A stretch of 64,000 nucleotides of DNA from Ectothiorhodospiraceae bacterium WFHF3C12 (GTDB lineage: Bacteria; Pseudomonadota; Gammaproteobacteria; Nitrococcales; Nitrococcaceae), in assembly GCA_013519935.1 (NCBI GenBank), contig JACDUA010000003.1:62001-126000 (forward strand). Direction: 5' to 3'. The notes under the pieces are model-generated. The model ran no database searches. It was not told the origin of the DNA and worked only from the letters and a program-made list of their open reading frames with translations. The position numbers and the translations under genes were made by a program. Below are positions 33,630-41,296 of the stretch, in pieces. Every line of letters begins with the position of its first letter. Within the stretch, counting starts at the first letter, position 1.

Positions 33630-34301
33630 TCAACCGGTCACGCGGTCTCGCAGGTATACCGGCTGCGCCTCGGCCGGCCCCACCGTCGCGCCCGATTCGA
33701 TCAGCATGCGCGCCATGGGAATGAGGTCGAGCGCCGAGGGCAACAGGGCTTCCCCGCTACCTTCAAGGCTATCCCCAAGGCGTTCCTGCAGCGCTCGCGG
33801 ATAACTGGCCCAACCGGTCCCGTAACCACGCCAGCCCCGGCCCGGCGGCCGCGCCACCTGCTCCGGCGGGCTCACGGCTTCGTCCAGTACCGGCTCCATC
33901 ACGCCGGCGGCATTCAACTCGTACGCGCCCCAGTACACCTCGCCCATCCGGGCGTCTATGGCGGCAGCGACCCTCACGGCGCCGAATTCCCGATGCGCGC
34001 GCTGGGCGATGGCGGCGAGCGAGGACACCGGCGCCAGGGGCAGGCCCAGCCCCAAAGCGAGCCCCTGGGCGACGCCCGCGGCGATGCGCACTCCGGTGAA
34101 GGACCCCGGCCCCCGGGTGAAGGCGACGTGGGTGAGGGCTGAGCGCGTGAGACCGGCCTCGCCGAGAACCTCCGCGATCATGCTCAGTAACAGCTGAGAA
34201 TGTCCGCGTGCGGTCTCCTGGAACCGGCTGAAAGTGCCGGTGTCGCCGGCAAGAGCGACCGAGCAGGCTTCCGTAGCTGAATCGATGGCCAGGATGTTCA
34301 T
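33630..34301 (-). CDS. tsaB: tRNA threonylcarbamoyladenosine biosynthesis protein TsaB
   Basis: The 223-residue protein begins MNILAIDSATEACSVALAGD, followed by the ASKHA-fold helix RGHSQLLLSMIAEVLGEAG and FTRGPGSFTGVRIAAGVAQGLALG, which are characteristic of TsaB (YeaZ). TsaB is the scaffold that joins TsaD and TsaE to make the t6A modification at position 37 of ANN-decoding tRNAs. Length matches E. coli TsaB (231). The ATG at 34301 fits the family N-terminus; an upstream in-frame extension is not conserved-looking. Confidence 0.93.
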   Translation of the reverse strand: MNILAIDSATEACSVALAGDTGTFSRFQETARGHSQLLLSMIAEVLGEAGLTRSALTHVAFTRGPGSFTGVRIAAGVAQGLALGLGLPLAPVSSLAAIAQRAHREFGAVRVAAAIDARMGEVYWGAYELNAAGVMEPVLDEAVSPPEQVARPPGRGWRGYGTGWASYPRALQERLGDSLEGSGEALLPSALDLIPMARMLIESGATVGPAEAQPVYLRDRVTG

Positions 34302-34976
34302 AGACCGCGAATGGTAAATCGCTTCCGGCCTTCCAGTCTCGTCCATTGTTGCAGGCACCGGGGGCCGGCCGATCAGTCGCTGCCCGAGTGACTCACCGAT
34401 CCGGTTACCCGGCGGGTTCCGCGGGATTTCCCGCCGCCAGGCCGGACCGCCGTGGGATTCTCGTTTTTTGTTTTTGGACAATACCTTACGGTTATCCAGC
34501 CGCGGACCTTAAATTGACATGGATGCCACGAAATGCTTTAATCTCGGCGCACTTGAGCTGACCAGAACAGTGCCTTCACACCTATCAAAGCCGAACCGTC
34601 AGGCGACCGGGACGTTGCCGATAACTCCTTCCCCCCTGCCCGCCGAAGGTTTCGCGTCATCGCGCGATGCCGCTGTCAGCGAGGTCTTGAGCGCGCGGAT
34701 GCGTGCCCAAATATTCAGGACATATCGTGCGAGTCTGGGCAACGGAGTATTGCGCACCACCACCAGCGCAAGCGCGACCGTACAGCCGGGGCGTACATGC
34801 CCCGGGCCGGAGGCGGTGGCCATGCGCCCGGCATGGATCGTGGTGTCGCCCGGTTTGGGGCACGACATCGGAAACCGCATTCGAACCGGCTCTCGGCGGT
34901 CTCGTGACATGGCAACCCGTCACGACGCCGCCGGCAGACACAATTTCAAGAATTCAACGTACTGAGAGGTCTAGTC
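34302..34976 (+). other. Long ectB leader region without a supported gene
   Basis: This 675-base gap lies between the divergent tsaB and ectB genes. An open frame of 148 codons (34519-34965) runs through it, but its first ATG lies inside the promoter, it has no ribosome site, and the product (Arg, Thr and Ser-rich, no GNAT motifs) is not EctA. From the promoter at 34514 a leader of about 430 nt would precede ectB. This is long for an ectoine operon and could contain regulatory RNA structure. Confidence 0.45.
34514..34542 (+). promoter_or_regulatory. Sigma-70 promoter upstream of ectB
   Basis: TTGACA (34514-34519), a 17-nt spacer and TTTAAT (34537-34542) give 11 of 12 consensus positions. The start would be near 34549. 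It is the best promoter I find upstream of ectB. Osmotic regulation is expected for ectoine genes but is not visible in the sequence. Confidence 0.7.
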
Positions 34977-36275
34977 ATGGACATGATGGACATTATCGAG
35001 AATTACGAGTCGGTGGTGCGCAGCTACGTGCGCAGCTTCCCCACCGTATTCGAGAAGGCGCGCGGCTCCTACCTCTACAACACGGAGGGCGAGGCGTTCC
35101 TGGACTTCTTCGCGGGCGCCAGTGTCATGAACTACGGGCACAACCACCCGGAGCTCAAGAAGGCGCTGCTGGACTACCTCTCCAATGACAACGTCGTGCA
35201 CAGCCTGGATATGGCCTCGGTCATGCGGGCCCGCTTCCTGGAAACCTTTCACGACAGGATCCTCAAGCCCCGCGGCATGAATCACCGCGTGCAGTTCCCG
35301 GGACCCACCGGGACGAACGCGGTGGAAAGCGCGCTGAAGATCGCCCGCAAGGCCACGGGCCGCCCGGGCGTGGTCGCGTTCACGAACGCCTTCCACGGCA
35401 TGACGCTGGGTTCCCTGTCCGTCACGGGTAACCAGTTCAAGCGCGACGGCGCCGGCGTCCCGTTGTCCTACACGGAGTCCATGCCCTACGACAGTTACTT
35501 CGGGGACGACTTCGACACCATCGACTACCTGGAGAAGATGCTCCAGGACGGAGGCAGCGGCGTCGGCCATCCTTCGGCGGTCATTGTCGAGACCGTGCAG
35601 GCCGAGGGCGGCGTCAACGTTGCCAGCGGCGAGTGGCTGCGCAAGCTTCAGGATTGCTGCCGGCGCAACGACATGCTGTTCATGATCGACGACATCCAGA
35701 CCGGCAACGGCCGCACGGGCCACTACTTCTCCTTCGAGGAGTTCGGTCTCGATCCGGACGTGGTCACCGTGTCCAAGTCCATTTCCGGCTTCGGCTTCCC
35801 GCTGTCCATCGTGCTGGTGAAGCCCGAGTACGACATCTGGGAGCCGGGCGAGCACAACGGCACCTTCCGCGGCTTCAATCCCGCCATGGTCACGGCCAAG
35901 CGGGCCATCGAGCTGTTCTGGAGCGATGACAGCTTCGCCAATGAGGTGCAGGAGAAGTCCAAGCACGTCCGCGCCCGCCTGGCCGCCCTGGTGGAGAAGT
36001 ACCCGGAGGCCCAGGGCACGGTGCGCGGCCGCGGTATGATGCAGGCGGTGGCGTTCGAGAACGAGGACATCGCCGGCGCCATCTCCCAGCATTGCTTCAA
36101 GCGCAACATGATCATCGAGACGGCTGGTCCGAACGACGAGGTGTTGAAGCTGCTGCCACCGCTGACCACCGAGATGGACGACCTGGACCGGGGTCTGGAT
36201 CTCATCGAGGAGTCCCTGCGCGCCGTGCTCGCCGACATGGGCATCGGCGGCCACCAGCCCGCTGCGAACCAATAA
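34977..36275 (+). CDS. ectB: Diaminobutyrate--2-oxoglutarate transaminase EctB
   Basis: The 432-residue class III aminotransferase makes L-2,4-diaminobutyrate from aspartate semialdehyde and glutamate, the first ectoine-specific step. NYESVVRSYVRSFPTVF at the start, FFAGASVMNYGHNHP, and the PLP lysine at about residue 267 (TVSKSISGFG) are typical of EctB. Length matches the family (about 420-430). The ATG at 34977 has GAGAGG seven to eight bases upstream. ectC follows 62 bp downstream, but ectA, normally upstream of ectB, is absent from the window. Confidence 0.95.
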   Translation: MDMMDIIENYESVVRSYVRSFPTVFEKARGSYLYNTEGEAFLDFFAGASVMNYGHNHPELKKALLDYLSNDNVVHSLDMASVMRARFLETFHDRILKPRGMNHRVQFPGPTGTNAVESALKIARKATGRPGVVAFTNAFHGMTLGSLSVTGNQFKRDGAGVPLSYTESMPYDSYFGDDFDTIDYLEKMLQDGGSGVGHPSAVIVETVQAEGGVNVASGEWLRKLQDCCRRNDMLFMIDDIQTGNGRTGHYFSFEEFGLDPDVVTVSKSISGFGFPLSIVLVKPEYDIWEPGEHNGTFRGFNPAMVTAKRAIELFWSDDSFANEVQEKSKHVRARLAALVEKYPEAQGTVRGRGMMQAVAFENEDIAGAISQHCFKRNMIIETAGPNDEVLKLLPPLTTEMDDLDRGLDLIEESLRAVLADMGIGGHQPAANQ

Positions 36276-36281
36276 TCAACG

Positions 36282-36317
36282 GCGGCGCCCCGGCGTGTAT
36301 AGCCGGGGCGCCGCTTT
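36282..36317 (+). terminator. Strong hairpin between ectB and ectC
   Basis: GCGGCGCCCCGGC (36282-36294) pairs perfectly over 13 bp with GCCGGGGCGCCGC (36302-36314) around GTGTATA, followed by TTTAAT. It sits just after the ectB stop and 21 bp before the start of ectC. With only three Ts it could be a partial terminator or a stabilising stem that sets the ectB:ectC ratio. Confidence 0.55.
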
Positions 36318-36337
36318 AATCGCGGAGGTGCGATTGC

Positions 36338-36727
36338 ATGAAGATCGTAAAGATCGACGACATCATCGGAAGCGACCGCGAAGTGGAAGGTCCGGGCTGG
36401 GTCAGCCGGCGCATGCTGCTCAAGAGCGACGGCATGGGCTTCTCATTCCACGAGACCATCATCCCGGCCGGAGCGGAGCTGCACCTTTGGTACAAGAATC
36501 ACCTTGAGGCGGTTTACTGCGTGGCCGGCAATGGCAGCATCGAGGACAAGGCCACCGGAGAGGTCCACGAGATCCGCGACGGCGTCCTCTACGCCCTGGA
36601 CAACCACGATGCCCACATCCTGCGTGGCGGCACCGAGGACATGCGGTTGATCTGCGCCTTCAATCCGCCGGTCACGGGCCGCGAGACCCACGACGAGGAC
36701 GGCTCGTACAACCTCGTGGAAGACTAG
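36338..36727 (+). CDS. ectC: L-ectoine synthase EctC
   Basis: The 129-residue cupin protein reads [21 protein letters not shown] through HNHLE-like NHLEAVYCV. The catalytic residues known from ectoine synthase structures are all present: Glu57, Tyr85 and His93. EctC closes the ring of N-gamma-acetyl-diaminobutyrate to give ectoine, using iron. The ATG follows a GCGGAGG ribosome site. The required acetyl substrate is made by EctA, which is not encoded here. Confidence 0.97.
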   Translation: MKIVKIDDIIGSDREVEGPGWVSRRMLLKSDGMGFSFHETIIPAGAELHLWYKNHLEAVYCVAGNGSIEDKATGEVHEIRDGVLYALDNHDAHILRGGTEDMRLICAFNPPVTGRETHDEDGSYNLVED

Positions 36728-36743
36728 TACTTATCGGGAATCG

Positions 36744-36768
36744 ACGAGGCCGCGGGACGCGGCCTCGT
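36744..36768 (+). terminator. Probable terminator after ectC
   Basis: ACGAGGCCGCG, loop GGA, CGCGGCCTCGT is a perfect 11-bp stem starting 17 bp after the ectC stop. The following bases are pyrimidine-rich but have no clean T-run, so efficiency is uncertain. Confidence 0.6.
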
Positions 36769-36993
36769 GCCCTTCCACATACTTCGGCGATAGCATGATC
36801 AGCGAGGCACCTCGACCATCCGGGCCGCCATGCGGTCTGTATGTAAGCGGGACAAAGCCCATCCCCATCGAGATGCACTTCGCGGCGAGTATCCCTCCTC
36901 AATTTGACTGAAACCGTCTCAGGTTATCTGTCGGGCGCTCCGAGCCTCTATGTTGGATAGCGTGACGTTACCGACACAACCACTCCCTCTACC

Positions 36994-37021
36994 TTGATTT
37001 CATTCCGAGAATGCGCATTAT
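36994..37021 (+). promoter_or_regulatory. Possible promoter of a second candidate small RNA or leader
   Basis: TTGATT (36994-36999), a 16-nt spacer and CATTAT (37016-37021) match the sigma-70 consensus reasonably, in a locally AT-richer stretch. The start would fall near 37028, just before two hairpins and a T-run. The rest of the ectC-to-lipoprotein gap (36769-36993) shows nothing recognisable. Confidence 0.4.
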
Positions 37022-37027
37022 GGAGCC

Positions 37028-37138
37028 CGGGGATAACGACAATTGCATTGCTGAACGGTCTCTCTGAGTTCGTTCAGCTAAGAGATGCACGGGGCGGCAG
37101 CTGATCATTCCTGGAACCAGCCCGCTGCCTTCTTTTTT
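37028..37138 (+). ncRNA. Candidate small RNA or attenuating leader upstream of the lipoprotein gene
   Basis: After the possible promoter comes a perfect 8-bp stem, GCTGAACG (37050-37057) with CGTTCAGC (37071-37078), around a 13-nt loop. A second stem, GGCAGC (37096-37101) with GCTGCC (37124-37129), is followed by TTCTTTTTT. That looks like an intrinsic terminator, although its loop is large. The product would be about 110 nt. It could be an independent sRNA or the leader of the lipoprotein mRNA, whose start codon lies 131 bases further on. Confidence 0.35.
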
Positions 37139-37268
37139 CGGGGACGTATCGCGACGCTTGGACAGTTGGGCACATTGGGCGCCTATGCCTGTACGTTCTC
37201 TCCCGGCGCACCGGGAAGCAGGACGGGGGACTGGCTGGGCGTCACGCGCTTACTCAGGGGGAAAAGCA

Positions 37269-39413
37269 ATGCAGAAGAATGCCTTATTTGTCAGTTTCGT
37301 ACTGGCACTTCTCATGGCCATGAGCGTCGCCGGTTGCGGGGGAGGAGGCAACGGCGACGGCAATATCGGCGATTTCTTCGACGGTGATCTCGGCGGATCC
37401 AACGGCGAAGATACCGGGCCGAGCCTGGAGGTCCGCGATCCCAACGATCAGACAACCACGACGGTGAACATCGACGAGCCTCTCACCGTCAGTGTCGAGA
37501 ACGTCGGCGCGGACGTGCACTACCGGTTGCGCGTAACAGGTCCCAACGGCGAATTGCTGCATCCCGGCGATGGCTTCCTGATCGTGACCGATGAGGATGG
37601 AGATGCGCTGAGCCACACCGTCGTTCAGCATCTGGACATGGACCAGAGCTCGATGAGCCAGACCGCCGTTCGGGCGGCGCAGACGGGCGACCAGGGCGTG
37701 GGTGCTTTCGCCGTTGGCGATCACCTCCTGGAACTGGTGAATGATGGTGGCGAGGTGGTCCTCGAGCGTGGCTTCACTGTCACCGATAACCCCTACGTTT
37801 TCTGCGCGGACAGCAGTGGCACGGCCGAGGCTTCGTTCACGAGCGCCGAGTCCGTTCACGCTCAGGTCACGCAGGCGGGTGGGACCATCGAAGATGGAAC
37901 CTACGACGTTCATTTGATCTCTGACCTGAACCCGGTTCTGTTCAATGGCGCCGGCCTTCCCGCGGCCCAGGGTACCGTTTCCGTATCCGACGGTTCGGGG
38001 ATCGTGGACCTGGGCACATTCGACGACGGTGCCTGGGACGTGGTGGTGGACATCGACGGCGATGACCGTTTCACTGCCGGCACGGATTTGCTGTCCCGGG
38101 CCCGGCGGCTCCACCCCTGTTTTGTGGTACAGGACGCGTCCGGCAGCACGAGCATCACGGGCCAGATCGCGGCGGACGCCGGCGGCAACTACCGGGATGT
38201 GTTCGATCCGTTGGCCGCCTCGGCCGATGTTCGGGATGTCTTTGCCTACATGACACCGGAACAGCAGTCACAGGTCACGGAGAGGCTCGCGGTGGACCAT
38301 TATGTCGTTGATCATCAAGACACGTGGTCCGATGGCGACACACTGTCCGACGTGACAACGGCGGTGGAATCGAGCCCCGTTCAGAGCAATGCGCTGACTA
38401 CCGCCCCATGGCGGGTATGGCCGCGCAGTGCCCTGACTTCGGGCTGCTATGACGCCGTAATCGATGCAAACCGCAATGGCACCTACGATGCCGGCACCGA
38501 TTTCGTCGACAATATCGACAACGCCGGTGCGACCTCCTGCGGTCTTCGCGTTGCCAACCCGAGTTGTACCGACAACATAACAATTACCAGCCACCAGGAC
38601 GGCGATCAGTTCCAGAGCACAGCCATAACGCTCGCCGGCACCGTCTCGGCCTCCGGAACCACAAGTGAAATGCCCGACAGCGGACAGGTCACGATCACTT
38701 CGGGCCGCGAATCCACCACCGTGAACCTGGGCTCTGCCAGTTCGGGGGACTTCTCCGCGGATCTGCCACTGTTTGCCGGGGCGAACCAGCTGACGGTGAG
38801 CTTCCTGTATCCCGACGAGACGACCTGTGCGAAAACCATAACCCTGACCAATGGCAGTGCGGCCAGTGCCAACGTCAAGTTCCGGGCCCAGCTCCTCTGG
38901 GACGGCGACACCGACATGGACCTGCACCTGGTCAGGCCCGGCGGAACATACTGGAATAGCACCGACGACTGCTACTACGCCAACTGCAAGGTCGGACTCG
39001 ACGGCAGTGGCTCGAACAGCGTGGACTGGGGCGAAGCCGGGGAAGAGGACGACCCGAAGCTCGACGTTGACTGCATCGCCTGCGGAAACGGCGTTGAAAA
39101 CACCTGGCTCAACGAGATACCGCAGGACGGGACCTATACGGTCTACGTGGACGCCTTCAGCGGTAGCGAAACCGATGTGAGGGTCGGCATCTTCATTGGC
39201 AGCAGCCAGGTGGCAACCGTGAATTGCGGCAGCATGAGCAGCGGCAGCAATACGGACACCTGCCGGGTTGGCACGATAACCTGGAGCGGCGGTGACGATG
39301 GTACGGGCAGTTTCACGGCTGATGGCAGCAAGGGAAGTGAGAGCACGTATCAGTCAGCCCCTGGTCAGCTCCTCTTGAAGCCACTGAAAGGCGACGTCTA
39401 CGAGCGGCGCTAG
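37269..39413 (+). CDS. Large acidic lipoprotein with C-terminal DUF2135-like (YfaP-type) domain
   Basis: The 714-residue protein has a lipoprotein signal with lipobox SVAGC (Cys23), then a Gly/Asn/Asp-rich linker and several beta-rich segments. Asp and Gly are frequent throughout, with calcium-loop-like stretches (DIDGDDRFTAGTD; DANRNGTYDAGTD) and many Cys. The C-terminal part (LLWDGDTDMDLHLVRPGG, later DGTYTVYVDAFSG) resembles the DUF2135 domain of YfaP. The acidic surface suits a salt-adapted envelope protein. The ATG at 37269 has GGGGGAAAAG upstream. Function is unknown. Confidence 0.75.
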   Translation: MQKNALFVSFVLALLMAMSVAGCGGGGNGDGNIGDFFDGDLGGSNGEDTGPSLEVRDPNDQTTTTVNIDEPLTVSVENVGADVHYRLRVTGPNGELLHPGDGFLIVTDEDGDALSHTVVQHLDMDQSSMSQTAVRAAQTGDQGVGAFAVGDHLLELVNDGGEVVLERGFTVTDNPYVFCADSSGTAEASFTSAESVHAQVTQAGGTIEDGTYDVHLISDLNPVLFNGAGLPAAQGTVSVSDGSGIVDLGTFDDGAWDVVVDIDGDDRFTAGTDLLSRARRLHPCFVVQDASGSTSITGQIAADAGGNYRDVFDPLAASADVRDVFAYMTPEQQSQVTERLAVDHYVVDHQDTWSDGDTLSDVTTAVESSPVQSNALTTAPWRVWPRSALTSGCYDAVIDANRNGTYDAGTDFVDNIDNAGATSCGLRVANPSCTDNITITSHQDGDQFQSTAITLAGTVSASGTTSEMPDSGQVTITSGRESTTVNLGSASSGDFSADLPLFAGANQLTVSFLYPDETTCAKTITLTNGSAASANVKFRAQLLWDGDTDMDLHLVRPGGTYWNSTDDCYYANCKVGLDGSGSNSVDWGEAGEEDDPKLDVDCIACGNGVENTWLNEIPQDGTYTVYVDAFSGSETDVRVGIFIGSSQVATVNCGSMSSGSNTDTCRVGTITWSGGDDGTGSFTADGSKGSESTYQSAPGQLLLKPLKGDVYERR

Positions 39414-39471
39414 AGCGCCAGAAGGAGTCCGTGGAGCCCGGGGATTACCCGGAGCCGCTGACGAGGAACCA

Positions 39472-39509
39472 AAAACCCCGGTGCCCGCGGTTGAGGGGAC
39501 CGGGGTTTT
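39472..39509. terminator. Bidirectional intrinsic terminator
   Basis: AAAACCCCGGT (39472-39482) pairs perfectly with ACCGGGGTTTT (39499-39509) around a 16-nt loop. The A-run on one side and T-run on the other let it serve both the lipoprotein gene and the convergent acetyltransferase pseudogene. Nothing else is seen in 39414-39719. Confidence 0.8.
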
Positions 39510-39719
39510 ACGTTTACGGGGCTGTGAACAGGCCATGTTCTTCGTGAGGCGGTGAGCGCGCATCCGCAGCCTATCCTGTGACGGTATGGCGGCATGCTCA
39601 ACGAGCCTTCGCAGCATTGATGCCACTGGGGGGCTGCTTCGTCCCACCGAGACCACCCAGCGCCGGTGTGAGTGTAACCGGTACCACCCCTATGGCAGGA
39701 AAAGGTCAGCGCGTCGCGG

Positions 39720-40494
39720 TCACGCGAACCACCGCATCCGGTCGTAGGTCCGGTAACCCAGCCGGCGATAGATCGGCTCCCCATAGGGGCTTGCCTGTAG
39801 AGTCACCACGCGCGCCGCGTTCGAAACCCGCCCGGGTCGCCAGCCAGGTGCACCAGGCGCCCAGTCCGCGTCCCCGCGCCTCCTCCAGGGTGCCGACCCA
39901 GTAGAGTCCAGCCGCCTCACCGCTGAGCAGCGTCATGGCCGTCGCCACGGGTCTGTCGCCGAGGTACGCGATGAAGCCGGCGACCGCCTCGGCCAGCAGC
40001 CCTTCCGGCTTGTTGAAGTAATTCCGAATCTCCCCGGATGACAGCCCGAGGGACTGGAACGCGGCGGCGTTGACCGCCACGGCATCCTGCACGAGCTGGA
40101 GATCATCGAATTCCCTGACGTGAATACTTCCCCTCGAGGTGGGCTCGGTCCCCGCCGTGTCGGCCAGCATGCACGGCGCCGTCGACCGCTCCCTGAGCCC
40201 CGCCGCCTCCAGCACCGGGACCAGGTCGGTGTCCCGGCCGTCGCGAAGGATGAACGTGAAGCGCCGGTCCCGTTCCCCGAAATAGGCCTGCGCGCGTTGA
40301 AGCGCCTCCGGGGCCGGGACGTCCGGGTCCACGCGGATCGCGCAATTCCTGTAAGCGAACGGCGCGGCATTGGCGCCGGCCATCATGAGTACGCCGTCGG
40401 CCTCGGCCGACTCACAGGGATGCTGCCACCTGGCGTGCTGGCGTACCGAATCGATCAGGTTGGCGTCGGCGAGGTCGGTCAGTAGGCGCTCCAT
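39720..40494 (-). pseudogene. GNAT-family N-acetyltransferase, frameshifted
   Basis: The frame from the ATG at 40494 encodes a GNAT-like protein (VAVNAAAFQSLGLSSGEI; YLGDRPVATAMTLLSGEAAGLYWVGTLEEARGRGLG with the acetyl-CoA loop). After GFERGAR it loses homology. The family's usual ending, VVTLQASPYGEPIYRRLGYRTYDRMRWFA, continues in the next frame and stops at 39720. A single-base loss in the GCGCGCG run near 39808-39815 explains this. The repaired protein would have about 258 residues. It may be a genuine pseudogene or a sequencing error in a GC repeat. It is not EctA. Confidence 0.75.
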
Positions 40495-40692
40495 TCCGGC
40501 TTCCTTCCAGGTGAGACTCAGACGCAGGCAGATGATTCTAACCGCGCCCGACCCGTTCGCCCCTATCGGCGACCACCGGCGCCGGACGTGGCGTCAGGGG
40601 GACGCGGGCGGCGAGATGACCTACAGGAATACCCTCGACTGCCCGGCGGTTCAAATTCTCCACCGAATGTTCGGTCTTATCGGGGCAGCGCG

Positions 40693-40706
40693 TTGACATG
40701 AGTCAA
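40693..40706 (+). promoter_or_regulatory. FNR/DNR-type site upstream of the globin gene
   Basis: TTGAC-ATGA-GTCAA is a perfect palindrome with the 5-4-5 layout of CRP/FNR-family sites; DNR/NNR-type variants have C/G at the inner position. It is centred about 68 bases before the chosen start codon, so a class II position (-41.5) would place the transcript start near 40741. Confidence 0.6.
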
Positions 40707-40767
40707 TCGGGTTGAGCGCGATCTCCGCGATCATTCGCCGCTTTCTATGGCGGCAAACGGAGACCCT

Positions 40768-41172
40768 ATGCAGGACGAGTTCAACGATGTGCAGCGCAGC
40801 TATGGCCGGTGCCTGCAGTCGAACAACTTCATCGCCCGCTTCTACGACATCCTGATGGACAGCCATCCGAGCATGCGCCCGATGTTCGCCCGCACCGATC
40901 TGGGCCGGCAACGCCGTGCGCTGCGTCGCGGGATTACGAGCGCCATTCTCTACGCCGGTGGCAGCGATCTGGTCAGCGGCACCATCCGGGAAATGGCGCA
41001 GGTGCACAGCCGGGCCGGCCGCGCACCGGTGAAACCGGAGCTTTACCGCTATTGGATGAACAGCCTCGTTCAGGCAGTCAATGAAGCCGATCCACAGGCC
41101 TCGCCAGCTCTGGAAAAGCGCTGGCGTAAGGCTCTCACACCGGTAATCGACACGTTCGTCGAGCATTACTAG
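40768..41172 (+). CDS. Bacterial globin, single domain
   Basis: The 134-residue protein has the globin helices FIARFYDILMDSHPSMRPMF (B-C-D region) and a proximal His at residue 80 in EMAQVHSRAG (helix F). Glu or Gln partners and a full H helix (RWRKALTPVIDTFVEHY) are present. It lacks a reductase or signalling domain. Likely roles are NO, O2 or redox handling. The ATG at 40768 has GGAG five bases upstream and is preferred over the ATG at 40747. The FNR/DNR-type palindrome suggests induction at low oxygen or by NO. Confidence 0.82.
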   Translation: MQDEFNDVQRSYGRCLQSNNFIARFYDILMDSHPSMRPMFARTDLGRQRRALRRGITSAILYAGGSDLVSGTIREMAQVHSRAGRAPVKPELYRYWMNSLVQAVNEADPQASPALEKRWRKALTPVIDTFVEHY

Positions 41173-41296
41173 CACGGCGGGTAAGCGCGAGCTCCGGCGG
41201 CGAATGGCAAGTTCGACAGATTCTCCAAGACCCGGGGCGACAAGGAACGCGAAGCCAATGACTCCGGGGGCACCGTCGTGCCGTGCTCCAGCGCGC

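Noticed and set aside
34519-34965. 148-codon open frame immediately upstream of ectB, considered as EctA
   Set aside because: The first ATG lies inside the promoter, there is no ribosome site, and the product has no GNAT motif or resemblance to EctA.
39720-40494. The frameshifted acetyltransferase as a displaced EctA
   Set aside because: It is longer than EctA, ends in the general GNAT pattern SPYGEPIYRRLGY, and lacks EctA-like sequence.
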